Source: DATJPR01 sp035506295 (lineage in GTDB: Bacteria; Bacteroidota; Ignavibacteria; UBA10030; UBA6906). From it: a DNA stretch of 33,535 nucleotides. The notes beneath the pieces were generated by a model. That model worked only from the letters and a program-made list of their open reading frames with translations. It was not told the origin of the DNA and searched no databases. Shown here in pieces: positions 8,413 to 16,230 of this stretch (position 1 is its first letter; each line of letters starts with the position of its first letter). The DNA lies in NCBI GenBank assembly GCA_035506295.1, contig DATJPR010000081.1, forward strand, positions 1-33,535, in the 5' to 3' direction. Made by a program: the position numbers and the translations under genes.

Positions 8413-9201
8413 ATGTTTCCGGGCGTATACGGATTTACCTGGGATGCAGGGAACATCATATTTCTCGGTATCTTCTTCACCGTGGCGTTGATCATCGTTT
8501 CCACCGTCACTCTGGCTGCGTTGCGGTCAATGCGCGACGTCCGACAGGGAAAGCAGGAATCGATCCAATGGAAGGAGGACTTTCATGACCTTCCGGTATC
8601 GCTGCGGGTCTGCCGCCACGAATTGACCGGCGAACTGAAGCAGAGGACATGTCCGAACGGATTCGACTGCCGGGTTTGCACGCTGCACCCGACGCTGGTC
8701 CAGGCAGAAAGCGTTCAAGAGAACGGCGGCCGGCTTTATCACCGGGGACACACCTGGGTGGAGCGGGACGCCGATGGATCGTATCGCATCGGGCTTGACG
8801 AGATCGGGAAGAAGCTTTTCGGCACGCCGGAGTCGATCGCACTTCCTGCCCCCGGAAGCAGGCTCCGCGTGAATGGCAAGGGTTGGTCCATGCGGAGAAG
8901 CGGCATGGATGTTCGGGTCTTATCGCCGCTCGATGGCATCGTGGTGGAGCAGGGAACGGGAGATGATGACTGGGTGCTGAAGGTGAAGGTGGAGGAAGGG
9001 AAAGACACGACGACGCAGCTACTCAACGGGCGCGAGGAAGAAGCGTGGCGCATGCGCGAGCTCGAACGGCTGCAGCTCCTCCTCGGAGGACAAGCGGGTC
9101 CGGCACTTGCCGACGGCGGCGAACTGATGGACGACCTTCCGAAGCGCTATCCGGCGGCAGATTGGGACAGCGTGTGGGGGGAAGTATTCCTAGAGGGATA
9201 G
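8413..9201 (+). CDS. Membrane-anchored GcvH-like protein with a Cys/His motif
   Basis: A 262-residue protein: a transmembrane helix (residues 13-36), a cytoplasm-side basic stretch, a Cys/His motif (C67, H69, C80, C86, C89, H92), then a glycine-cleavage-H-like domain (about 108-195) and a charged C-terminal tail. YHRGHTWVE marks the start of the H-like fold and SPLDGIVVE its second half. The lipoyl lysine position is Gly164 (SGMDVRVLSP), as in the first protein of this kind at 2657. The ATG at 8413 has AAGGAGAGAG upstream. From memory, GcvH-like proteins with a similar cysteine motif exist in other anaerobes, without a known role. It ends the operon 38 bases after the NrfD gene. A scaffold, maturation or signalling role is guesswork. 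Confidence 0.75.
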   Translation: MFPGVYGFTWDAGNIIFLGIFFTVALIIVSTVTLAALRSMRDVRQGKQESIQWKEDFHDLPVSLRVCRHELTGELKQRTCPNGFDCRVCTLHPTLVQAESVQENGGRLYHRGHTWVERDADGSYRIGLDEIGKKLFGTPESIALPAPGSRLRVNGKGWSMRRSGMDVRVLSPLDGIVVEQGTGDDDWVLKVKVEEGKDTTTQLLNGREEEAWRMRELERLQLLLGGQAGPALADGGELMDDLPKRYPAADWDSVWGEVFLEG

Positions 9202-9262
9202 AACGCGGAGGAGCTGTTGGGAGAGGGGGAGAGCGCGGGACATTGAGTGGCACGCGAACGAC

Positions 9263-9297
9263 ACTGGTCACTGACCACTGGTCACCGGCCACCGGGG
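9263..9297. repeat. Heptanucleotide tandem array 1
   Basis: Five contiguous 7-base units: ACTGGTC, ACTGACC, ACTGGTC, ACCGGCC, ACCGGGG. It lies 60 bases after the stop of the last operon gene and just before a strong hairpin. Its unit is the reverse complement of the GTGGTCA-type unit of the array at 10153. Confidence 0.8.
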
Positions 9298-9320
9298 AGA
9301 CCGTGAGAGCGTAAGAATAA

Positions 9321-9358
9321 ACGGGTGCGGCAGCGAGACAACATGCTGTCGCACCCGT
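9321..9358. terminator. Strong hairpin between convergent transcripts
   Basis: A 14-bp stem pairs 9321-9334 with 9345-9358 around a 10-base loop; all pairs are Watson-Crick except one G-U. The site is 120 bases after the redox operon and about 110 bases after the ArsR-type gene that reads towards it, so it can serve both strands. There is no clear run of T after the stem on either strand, so it may be a terminator helper or an mRNA 3'-end stabiliser rather than a classical intrinsic terminator. Confidence 0.65.
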
Positions 9359-9398
9359 GCTGTGTCAAATCTTGAATCGTTCTCAGCCAACCGATTTC

Positions 9399-9426
9399 TG
9401 CCTGCTGCTTACTGCGTACTGCCTAC
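9399..9426. repeat. Heptanucleotide tandem array 2
   Basis: Four 7-base units: TGCCTGC, TGCTTAC, TGCGTAC, TGCCTAC, with consensus TGCNTAC. The sequence differs from array 1 but the period is the same. Confidence 0.75.
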
Positions 9427-9446
9427 TCATCTCGCCCCAACTTTCT

Positions 9447-9474
9447 TCCTCCTTCCTACTTCCCCCTTCCTACT
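9447..9474. repeat. Heptanucleotide tandem array 3, over the ArsR-type stop codon
   Basis: Four 7-base units: TCCTCCT, TCCTACT, TCCCCCT, TCCTACT. The minus-strand TAG of the regulator gene (9472-9470) lies in the last unit, so the array forms the end of that gene. Confidence 0.75.
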
Positions 9475-10060
9475 CTTTGCCATCCCTGCCGTAACTACGC
9501 CAATATAGCCCACCTCCGCCTTCCCTCTCCATGTACCCGTAATCCACGAGCGCTCTGCGCAACAGGGCAGTGTCATCGCTGTAGCGCTTGAGGATATGGT
9601 TGACTTCCTTCTCCGTGTAGCGACGTCCGACTTCGAAGGAGGAAAGGACATACCGCGTAATGACATGCAATTTCTTTTCCTGCATCGGGAAGGCCTTAAT
9701 GCGGCCGTCCTTTGACAGAAATGCGGAAAGGACCTTCTTGTCGTAGCTCGAAAGGTCGAGGTCCGAGGCAAGCTGCGGCAGCTCGTCTTTTTTGAGCATC
9801 CGCTTTGCCATGGTCGAGAGCTGCTCGTGCCGCAGGCGGTAACTGCTGTAATACCCCTCGGCGCGGGCGTCAACCAGTCTTGCTTTGGCGAGCCGCGAGA
9901 GGTGGTGCGACACCGTGGGGGCGCCGAGATGGAGTATTGCCGCCAGCTCTTCGACCGTGTGCGGCTGCGAGGCGAGAAGGCCAACGATTCGCAGGCGGTT
10001 CGGGTCCGCGAGGGCCTTGAAAAAGAGAAGAAGTTCTTCAACATCAGCTTCGGGTGCCAT
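9470..10060 (-). CDS. ArsR-type regulator with C-terminal DUF2087
   Basis: A 196-residue DNA-binding protein. The first 90 residues are an ArsR-type winged helix: FFKALADPNRLRIVGLLA, then the recognition region APTVSHHLSRLAKARLV. Residues about 105-185 match the DUF2087 domain found at the end of some such regulators, including the pattern GRIKAFPMQEKKL followed by a helical RYTEKEVNHIL segment. No ArsR-type metal-binding cysteine pair is seen, so the signal is unlikely to be a thiol-bound metal. The ATG at 10060 is preferred because GAGGA lies just upstream; an in-frame ATG at 10072 has no ribosome site. The gene stands alone and has a very good promoter. Its targets are unknown. Confidence 0.88.
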   Translation of the reverse strand: MAPEADVEELLLFFKALADPNRLRIVGLLASQPHTVEELAAILHLGAPTVSHHLSRLAKARLVDARAEGYYSSYRLRHEQLSTMAKRMLKKDELPQLASDLDLSSYDKKVLSAFLSKDGRIKAFPMQEKKLHVITRYVLSSFEVGRRYTEKEVNHILKRYSDDTALLRRALVDYGYMEREGGGGLYWRSYGRDGKE

Positions 10061-10085
10061 ATCATTCCTCATAAAACTATTTCGA

Positions 10086-10116
10086 CAAATATAGAAATAA
10101 TTTTATAGAATGTCAA
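10086..10116 (-). promoter_or_regulatory. Strong promoter of the ArsR-type gene
   Basis: Minus strand: TTGACA (10116-10111), a 17-base AT-rich spacer, then TATATT (10093-10088), extended as TATATTTG. It fits both the sigma-70 consensus and the Bacteroidota TAnnTTTG -7 box. It sits about 30 bases before the ATG at 10060. Confidence 0.75.
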
Positions 10117-10152
10117 GCTCCCCCGCGACCGTCTCACTCGTCCCCTGGCGAG

Positions 10153-10200
10153 GTGATCGGTGGTCAGTGGCCTGTGTCTTATGATCCCGCGAACCGATCA
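10153..10200. repeat. Heptanucleotide tandem array 4 with an inverted repeat
   Basis: Four 7-base units at 10153-10180: GTGATCG, GTGGTCA, GTGGCCT, GTGTCTT, the inverted form of array 1. TGATCGGT (10154-10161) also pairs perfectly with ACCGATCA (10193-10200), whose last bases are the stop codon of the EamA gene on the minus strand. The 8-bp stem with a 31-base loop could end the polysaccharide transcript. Confidence 0.6.
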
Positions 10201-11109
10201 GCCGAATTGTGCGATGATGACGCCGATCAGCGCAATCGTCCCTCCCAGCACAAACGCCGCCGTGATCCCCTGCCCCAGGAGCAGCACCATCATGATCGTC
10301 GTCAAGATGGGCTGGAGGTTCGAGAACAGAGCGGCCTTTCCCGCTTCAATTCTCCCCAGAGCAAAGTACCAGAGAAAGTACGACACCACCGAGGTAATGA
10401 TGGCGAGATAGAGTATCTGTCCCCATTCGCCCATCGTGAGAGACCCGAACGGGAACGAGAGCGACGGCCAAAGGCCGATGGGCAGGAAGAGCACGGTCCC
10501 GACAATCAGGGTGACCGAGCTCGCACTGACGGCGCCGTAGCGCGCGACCAGGCGTTTGCCGAACACGCTGTAGAACGCCCAGGCGATCACGGCCACCACC
10601 ATCAGGAGATTGCCGAACAGAAATTGCATGCTGGCGCTGATCCCCCGCTCGAATATCACGATCACGATACCGACGAATCCTATCACCACCCCGATGATCT
10701 TTCTGCCGGTAAGCTTCTCCCCGAGGAACATCCGGGAGAACAGGAGGACGAGAATCGGCGTGGTGGCATACAAGAGCGCGGCGTTCGACGGGATGGTGTA
10801 CCGCATACCGAAGAGAAAGAAAAACTGGTTGACCGGGATGGCGATGAACGACAGGAAGAGAACGAGACGTCGATCCTCGGGGGCTATGCGGGGAAACCCT
10901 CCGCGGGCAAGAAGGATCCCTCCCATGATGACCGCGGAGATGATGGACCGGACCAGGGTGAGGGCGAAGGGATCCATCCGCACCGCGATGAGCTTCGCGA
11001 CGATGTGGGTACCACTGGAGAGGGCCTGCTGAAGGAGGAGCAACATGTAGACACCCGATAACCCCCGCCTGTCAACAGATCGGCGGACCACAACGAAAGG
11101 ATCGGCCAT
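10198..11109 (-). CDS. EamA/DMT-family permease
   Basis: A 303-residue membrane protein with about ten helices in two EamA repeats (first half ending near residue 150, second from about 165). Landmarks are NAALLYATTPILVLLFSR at the end of the first repeat and GKAALFSNLQPILTTIM in the same place in the second, the family's typical helix. Members of the drug/metabolite transporter superfamily export amino acids, nucleotides, sugars or other small metabolites; the substrate is not readable here. Its start codon overlaps the stop of the upstream glycosyltransferase gene by one base (TGATG), so it is co-translated with the polysaccharide genes. It could move a precursor for that pathway, or simply be carried along. 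Confidence 0.88.
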   Translation of the reverse strand: MADPFVVVRRSVDRRGLSGVYMLLLLQQALSSGTHIVAKLIAVRMDPFALTLVRSIISAVIMGGILLARGGFPRIAPEDRRLVLFLSFIAIPVNQFFFLFGMRYTIPSNAALLYATTPILVLLFSRMFLGEKLTGRKIIGVVIGFVGIVIVIFERGISASMQFLFGNLLMVVAVIAWAFYSVFGKRLVARYGAVSASSVTLIVGTVLFLPIGLWPSLSFPFGSLTMGEWGQILYLAIITSVVSYFLWYFALGRIEAGKAALFSNLQPILTTIMMVLLLGQGITAAFVLGGTIALIGVIIAQFG

Positions 11110-12146
11110 CAGGAACGTCCCAACGCTGCTCGATACGCAGCCGCCGTGAGTTCGGCCACTCTCGGCCAGAGGTAGTTGCGGCGGATGTGCTGGCTGAGCG
11201 CCGCGGATCGCTTGTCCTGTAAGGCGGATTGGATACCCCGCCGGATCGACGCCACCGATCCGGGCTCCACATAGGTTGCCATCTCTCCGAAGTACTCGCG
11301 CGTCCCTCCATACGGGGTAATCACGATCTTCGCACCGGCAAGGCCCGCCTCAAGGGCAGCAATACCCGGGGTCTCGAACAGTGAAGGAAGTGCAAAAACA
11401 TCGCACGCCGCGTACGCGGACGCGAGCATGGGTGAGCCGTTGTCAAGTCCGTCGATCAGGAGGATATGCTTGTGCTTCGCCGCCTCCCGCACGCAGGCAT
11501 CGCCGTACGGACCGCGAATGATCCGGCCGATGATGACGGCCGGATAATCGATGCCCGCAAGCGCCTTGATCAGGTTCAGCACATTCTTGCGTCCATGGCC
11601 GATGTGGCCGACGTTCAAGACAAATCCCTCGAGCCCGTACGTCTTCTTGAAGAGCGTAGGGTCCGCTTCTCCGAACCGTTCGTCGACGCCGTTGGGAATC
11701 AGCGAGATCGTCCCGTGATGTGCATGGAACCCTTGTTCCACGAGTTCACCTTCGGCCTTTGAATTCGGGAGAACAAGATGTGCCCAGCGCAAAATGTCGG
11801 CGGTGAAAATATAGTCTGACCAGAGTCCGAGGCCCGTTTTCTGCACGAGCCGCCCGAGACGCAACATGCCGGCAATGAAGCGCGGGCTGTGGTTGCTGTA
11901 GACGATCGGCGAAACCGCAAGGGGAATACCCAACGCGTGGATCTCACGCGCAAGATGGTAGGTCCCCAGATTGGCCGCAAACAGGTGAAAGAGATCGACA
12001 TCCTTCGGCGTGAAGGTCGACCAGGGGTCGAAGAACCGGACCGAGACGTCGTACGACGCCAGGTGTTTCGCAGTATTCCGGATCTGCGTGTTGGGTCCAC
12101 CGTGAAGGATGGAGACGGCCTGATACCCCGCGATCACGACATTCAT
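11109..12146 (-). CDS. Glycosyltransferase family 4 (GT-B fold)
   Basis: A 345-residue protein with an N-terminal acceptor domain beginning MNVVIAGYQ and containing a glycine-rich turn (HGGPNTQ), and a C-terminal nucleotide-sugar domain. The sequence GFVLNVGHIGHGRKNVLNLIK, about residue 200, starts the donor domain, and the E-x7-E motif of retaining GT4 enzymes is present in LFETPGIAALEAGLAG. It likely adds one sugar during synthesis of a surface polysaccharide, at the cytoplasmic membrane. The ATG at 12146 is chosen because AGGAGG lies 8 bases upstream and it forms an ATGA overlap with the deacetylase-like gene; the frame stays open further upstream but that part reads as a shadow of the neighbour. 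Confidence 0.88.
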   Translation of the reverse strand: MNVVIAGYQAVSILHGGPNTQIRNTAKHLASYDVSVRFFDPWSTFTPKDVDLFHLFAANLGTYHLAREIHALGIPLAVSPIVYSNHSPRFIAGMLRLGRLVQKTGLGLWSDYIFTADILRWAHLVLPNSKAEGELVEQGFHAHHGTISLIPNGVDERFGEADPTLFKKTYGLEGFVLNVGHIGHGRKNVLNLIKALAGIDYPAVIIGRIIRGPYGDACVREAAKHKHILLIDGLDNGSPMLASAYAACDVFALPSLFETPGIAALEAGLAGAKIVITPYGGTREYFGEMATYVEPGSVASIRRGIQSALQDKRSAALSQHIRRNYLWPRVAELTAAAYRAALGRS

Positions 12147-13702
12147 TGACGGAGCCTCCTCTGGAGCATCATCGTGGCGATGCCGAACGCGGTGCGAAGA
12201 TCGAACTCCCTGGATCGCCGGATATCGTCCAGCGAGAACGCATCGTCCACTTGTTGCCTTTCCCCGAGGTTTCCGACCGTGAACCGGCTTCCGATCGGCT
12301 GAAGTGAAGAACCCGTCGGCGTTGTGACTCTCAAGAACACCGATGGGTCGATCACGCCGGGGTCGGGGCATGAGCTTGTCAATGTCCCGTGATCCCAATC
12401 CAGGGAGAGAGCATCCAGAACGGCGTTGCGCGTCTGCCACCAGCGCGCATAGTCCCCCAGGCGCATCGGCAACACACCGTGTGCCCGCGCATTTATGACG
12501 ACATTCTTGACGACCTCGTGATTGCGGTGGACGGGGTGGTCGAAGAGGAGACACGGCTCTTGCCGCGCCAACTTTCGGCGAAGCACGGAAGAATAGTACG
12601 AGACCATGCGGTCGCGGGTATATCCCGCGCGGCGGAGTGCTCCGGTGCTGACCGGGTGCACAGGGATCTGCGGCGTCAGGTACCCCTTGGACCGGGTCCG
12701 ATACACAAAGGGAAGTCCGTCATAGCCCAGCGTGAACTCCGAAGAATACGCCAGCTGGGAATCGTCGATTGCTTCACCGAGTTCCGTCGACCACTCCCCG
12801 AATGGCGCCGCGTACGCCGTCGGTTGAAGGCCGATCCTCTGCAGCCTGGTTCGCGCAAGCCGGATGTCCGTCCGGAAATCGTCCACCGAACGATACACCA
12901 CATGACGTTGACAGTGTACGCCGATCTCCTGGTCTCCCATCGCTCCGAAGCAATCGAGAAATCCGGCGTGACTCCCAGTGTCGACGAACCAGGTAAACGG
13001 CACCCCGGTCGTCCGCGAACAATTCACATAGTCGTCGATCTCCGTTCGATTGGCTTTGTCGGTATCCAGCCGGACGCCGAAAACCGACGGCGCTCCGCCC
13101 GGGAACGGCCAGAGCCGTGCATACGGCAAACCTTGCCGGTGGTGAAGAAACTCAAGGGCCTTACCGACCAGCATTGTGAGGTCAGCGCGCGGAACAGAGG
13201 AGACCAATTCGAAGGGAAGTCGATCGTACCTGGACGGGAACTGGCGATAGCTTCGTGAATACTGCTCCCACACATGCTGGAGATCAAAGGGAAGAAGAAC
13301 CGCCCACCCTCCGCCGATGGCGCCGGCGAAGACCGATGCAACGCCCTGCTCCGTGCGCAGGATGTTGGCTTCCCGGGGAATATCGCAATGCGTCTCGAGG
13401 TCCAGGAGGTCGCACCAGCGCACGTCTCGATCGTCGACAAGGTACCGGACGTATGCTCTCCGTACGGTCATCCCGATGGCGGGAGCGAGGTCGGATGCCG
13501 ATCCGATGACAGCGCCGCCGCGCAGGAGATACTCATGCACTTCCTCTCCGTCTTCCTTGCTGAGTCTCCCGTCGACGATCAGGACGCTGGCGTGAGATGC
13601 GTCGATCCCGGCGCCGTGCCCCGCCGTCATCGGCACGCCACACTGCAGAAGCACCTGTCTCCAGGCTTCGGAGCCATAGACCTGTGCGCACTGGAGTCTC
13701 AT
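12143..13702 (-). CDS. NodB-like deacetylase domain fused to a glutaminase-like N-terminus
   Basis: A 519-residue protein. Residues 1-140 look like a class I glutamine-amidotransferase-like fold (ASVLIVDGRL, then EYLLRGGAVIGS), without a clear catalytic triad. Residues about 205-410 resemble the NodB polysaccharide deacetylase fold: RLDTD (211-215) as the metal and catalytic aspartates, HCQRH (263-267) as the HxxxH metal site and AAPFGEW (298-304) as the third motif; LLFDHPVHRN further on fits the C-terminal His motif. It probably removes N-acetyl groups or otherwise edits a polysaccharide. No signal peptide is seen, so it may act on a cytoplasmic intermediate. Both ends overlap neighbours by 4 bases. 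The family call is moderate because the motifs are divergent. Confidence 0.7.
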   Translation of the reverse strand: MRLQCAQVYGSEAWRQVLLQCGVPMTAGHGAGIDASHASVLIVDGRLSKEDGEEVHEYLLRGGAVIGSASDLAPAIGMTVRRAYVRYLVDDRDVRWCDLLDLETHCDIPREANILRTEQGVASVFAGAIGGGWAVLLPFDLQHVWEQYSRSYRQFPSRYDRLPFELVSSVPRADLTMLVGKALEFLHHRQGLPYARLWPFPGGAPSVFGVRLDTDKANRTEIDDYVNCSRTTGVPFTWFVDTGSHAGFLDCFGAMGDQEIGVHCQRHVVYRSVDDFRTDIRLARTRLQRIGLQPTAYAAPFGEWSTELGEAIDDSQLAYSSEFTLGYDGLPFVYRTRSKGYLTPQIPVHPVSTGALRRAGYTRDRMVSYYSSVLRRKLARQEPCLLFDHPVHRNHEVVKNVVINARAHGVLPMRLGDYARWWQTRNAVLDALSLDWDHGTLTSSCPDPGVIDPSVFLRVTTPTGSSLQPIGSRFTVGNLGERQQVDDAFSLDDIRRSREFDLRTAFGIATMMLQRRLRQ

Positions 13703-15099
13703 GTCAGCCTCTGCCGCAAGAAATGGATGTCCCCCGGGGTGACGCCCTTCACCGCTATGAGCGTGATGAAGAACGCTGCGAGCCCGGCAATCGCCTGAAC
13801 GCCTGTCGGCAATCCGGCGGCGAGCCAGAAGACAATCATGGTCACCCCTGCGGCGACGAGATAGGCATACAGGATCCTGTCAAGACGCATGCCGGTAAGC
13901 GTGCGCACACGCCACGTCAATCCGACGACCATCGCGAGTTCGCCAAGAGAGAGTGCAACGCCTCCTCCGATCGTCCCCACCGTCCAGGTCAATCCGACAC
14001 ACAACACCACAAGGATGGTGGTGCCATACGCGAGGGTCGCCATGAACGCCTTCTCCTGATGCGTTGCATAGAGGACCGTCATCATGACCGTGTTCACGAC
14101 CGTCAATGCAAAGTACGGCATCGCAGCGGCGACGATGGGGGCGGCAGCGGTGTACCCGTCGCCATAGACCATCACCGTCAGCGTCCGCGCATAGGCCATG
14201 GCAAACAGTGTGACGGGGATGGCGATCAGGAGCACCACCTTCAGACCCATCGCCACAATCATGTGAAATTGTTCGGGCTTCGATGCCCATCGCGAAGCCG
14301 CCGGGAGAAAAAGCAGATAGAAGACGCGATCGAGCATCAGCGCGAAGAAGACGAGCTTCATCGCGGAACCAAAGAACCCGGCCTCCGTCGTCGAGAGAAT
14401 ACCCCCGACGATCAGGACGGGGGCATTCACAATGGTCTGCGCCAGGAGGGAGGATATCCCCAGCGGGAGACTTTCCCGTACAATCGTCCACGCCCTCGAC
14501 GGCGTGAGGATGAGCATCGTGTGGGGCTCCCAGCCGCGCATGAAGAGCAACGCAACGACGGCCATGGCGCAGGATCCGCCGGCGTACGCCACGGCACTCC
14601 ACGGCGCGTCGGATGGTTGATGGACGAGAAGGACGACCAACACCAGGTACGCGACGTACATCGAAAGGCGCGCCACGGCGAGTTGACCGATGGCACTTTT
14701 CCCCTGAAGGAACCAGTCCGGCGCGGCAGCCATGGGAATGGTGGCGACGACGAACAGGGCGATCGTGGCCCAGTCCCTCGACCATCCGAACGCAAAGAGC
14801 GACCCGCCCGCAAAGAGAATCGCCATCAGAAAACCGAGCGCTGTTCGGAGGAAGACGATTTCCCCGGGGCGAATTCCTTGTGCGGTTGATCCGGATGCGA
14901 CATGGCGCGTCCCGAAGACATTCAGCCCCGGGCCGGAAAACAGAAAGGCGTAACCAAGGATCGAGAGCCCGATGCTGATAAGCCCGAATGATGAAGGCCC
15001 GAGCACGCGGGCCAGGTAAGCGGTGACAAGGAACCCGAGCACGCGGCTGCCCGCATCCGCCCCAGTGGCGGACAGGAGGTTCCGAGGCAGAGCCTTCAT
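13699..15099 (-). CDS. Wzx-type polysaccharide flippase
   Basis: A 466-residue membrane protein with 12-14 helices. The N-terminus (GSRVLGFLVTAYLARVLGPSSFG, about residues 17-39, in two parts) is the diagnostic start of the MATE/MOP-superfamily polysaccharide exporters, in which lipid-linked oligosaccharide is flipped to the outer face. The helix pair around PLGISSLLAQTIVNAPVLI is the repeat of that region in the second half. It overlaps by 4 bases the glycosyltransferase gene before it and the deacetylase-like gene after it. No polymerase (Wzy) is visible in the window, so the pathway is either completed elsewhere or makes a single-unit glycan. Confidence 0.9.
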   Translation of the reverse strand: MKALPRNLLSATGADAGSRVLGFLVTAYLARVLGPSSFGLISIGLSILGYAFLFSGPGLNVFGTRHVASGSTAQGIRPGEIVFLRTALGFLMAILFAGGSLFAFGWSRDWATIALFVVATIPMAAAPDWFLQGKSAIGQLAVARLSMYVAYLVLVVLLVHQPSDAPWSAVAYAGGSCAMAVVALLFMRGWEPHTMLILTPSRAWTIVRESLPLGISSLLAQTIVNAPVLIVGGILSTTEAGFFGSAMKLVFFALMLDRVFYLLFLPAASRWASKPEQFHMIVAMGLKVVLLIAIPVTLFAMAYARTLTVMVYGDGYTAAAPIVAAAMPYFALTVVNTVMMTVLYATHQEKAFMATLAYGTTILVVLCVGLTWTVGTIGGGVALSLGELAMVVGLTWRVRTLTGMRLDRILYAYLVAAGVTMIVFWLAAGLPTGVQAIAGLAAFFITLIAVKGVTPGDIHFLRQRLT

Positions 15100-16145
15100 G
15101 ATTTCCAGTCCACGAGAGAATCAATGACGGCGCAAAGTCCCCGCTCCCTCCTCTCCACGCTGAATTCAGCGGCGATCCTCGCGCGAGCGGCAAGCCCTCG
15201 ATCCGCCGGCGAAGCGAGTGCCTCCCGGATGGCGCCGGTAAGTTTCTTCAGGTCTCCACGCGGTGCGAGGAATCCCGCTTCGCCGATCGCGGTGGGGATC
15301 CCGCCAACCGCCGTACCAACGGGAATGCATCCACACAGCATGGCTTCGCACAGCGTGTTCGGCAGTCCCTCCGAGAACGAGGGCTGACAGTAAACCTTTG
15401 CCCTTCCGTACTCCGCGGCAAGCCTGTCCCGCGCCATGGGGGGGAGAATCTCCACGTTGGCGGTGGGCCGTTCACGCAGCGCATCGAGAACGCGCGGAAC
15501 GACTCCGATGACGCGGAATTTCACATCAGCCATTTCCCGCGCCGCTGCAAGGAGCACATCGACGCCTTTCACTCTCAGCCGGCCGACATTGTCGCACTTC
15601 GCAACCGTGAGCACAACATTTTCGCGCACACCTTCTCCAAGGGGCCATTCCTCGGGGCTGTATCCCGTCGGCAGGTAGTGCAGGTTCGAGCCGTCGTACC
15701 CGGCCAGACGCTTTGCCGACTCCGCGAGCGAGGGATCGACGGGCAGGAGAAGATCCGCATGGCGAAACGCATAGCGCACGAACGGGACTTTCCATGGTGA
15801 GAGCCAGATGCCGTATCCGATGCTCTTGTGCTTCGATGCGTCCACGCCGCCGAGGACGATGATCGACGGCTTGTGCGCGAGATGTGCGAGCAGGGTATTG
15901 AATCCGGAGTAGACCGAACCGAACCAGGTGACGACAACATCGCTGTTCCGGATGCGGCGCAGCAGCCCCAGAAGCGCGAGGGGTCCGCTGGAGATGAAGG
16001 TCTCCAAGTCGTAGTGGCGCGCCAGAATTCTCTGGTCGTCGGCCACGAAGGGCTGAAACTGCGAGGAAAACAGGAGAATTCGTGCGGGTCGTCCCGCAGT
16101 TCTGCCCGGGCTAGCGCTCACGTTCAAGAAAAACTGGACGGACAA
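15096..16145 (-). CDS. Glycosyltransferase family 4, first gene of the polysaccharide operon
   Basis: A protein of up to 349 residues with a GT-B fold. The donor domain contains VVLTVAKCDNVGRLRVKGVD near residue 185 and the E-x7-E motif in FSEGLPNTLCEAMLCG (about 255-270), followed by the GGIP loop. It should transfer a sugar from a nucleotide donor to a lipid-linked acceptor. The start is uncertain: the longest frame begins with TTG at 16145, while a GTG at 16121 would remove eight residues; neither has a ribosome site, and RILLFSSQFQPF, the usual first strand, begins about residue 22. Its 3' end overlaps the flippase gene by 4 bases. The spacer to the methionine sulfoxide reductase stop is 85 bases and holds no obvious promoter. 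Confidence 0.85.
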   Translation of the reverse strand: MSVQFFLNVSASPGRTAGRPARILLFSSQFQPFVADDQRILARHYDLETFISSGPLALLGLLRRIRNSDVVVTWFGSVYSGFNTLLAHLAHKPSIIVLGGVDASKHKSIGYGIWLSPWKVPFVRYAFRHADLLLPVDPSLAESAKRLAGYDGSNLHYLPTGYSPEEWPLGEGVRENVVLTVAKCDNVGRLRVKGVDVLLAAAREMADVKFRVIGVVPRVLDALRERPTANVEILPPMARDRLAAEYGRAKVYCQPSFSEGLPNTLCEAMLCGCIPVGTAVGGIPTAIGEAGFLAPRGDLKKLTGAIREALASPADRGLAARARIAAEFSVERRERGLCAVIDSLVDWKS

Positions 16146-16230
16146 TAAGAGGAAAGTGAATCCGATGAGAGGCTTCGACGTTCAGGCTACGAGAAAAGAT
16201 ACTCGAAAGTGGGGCGACAAGCAAATCGGC

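Noticed and set aside
2657..9201. The GcvH-like proteins as parts of glycine cleavage or of sHdr lipoate-binding systems
   Set aside because: Neither has the lipoyl lysine, and no GcvT, GcvP, LplA or Hdr gene is present.
12146..12554. A longer start for the second glycosyltransferase
   Set aside because: The upstream extension is antisense-like shadow of the deacetylase gene, while the ATG at 12146 has AGGAGG and begins with the family's first strand.
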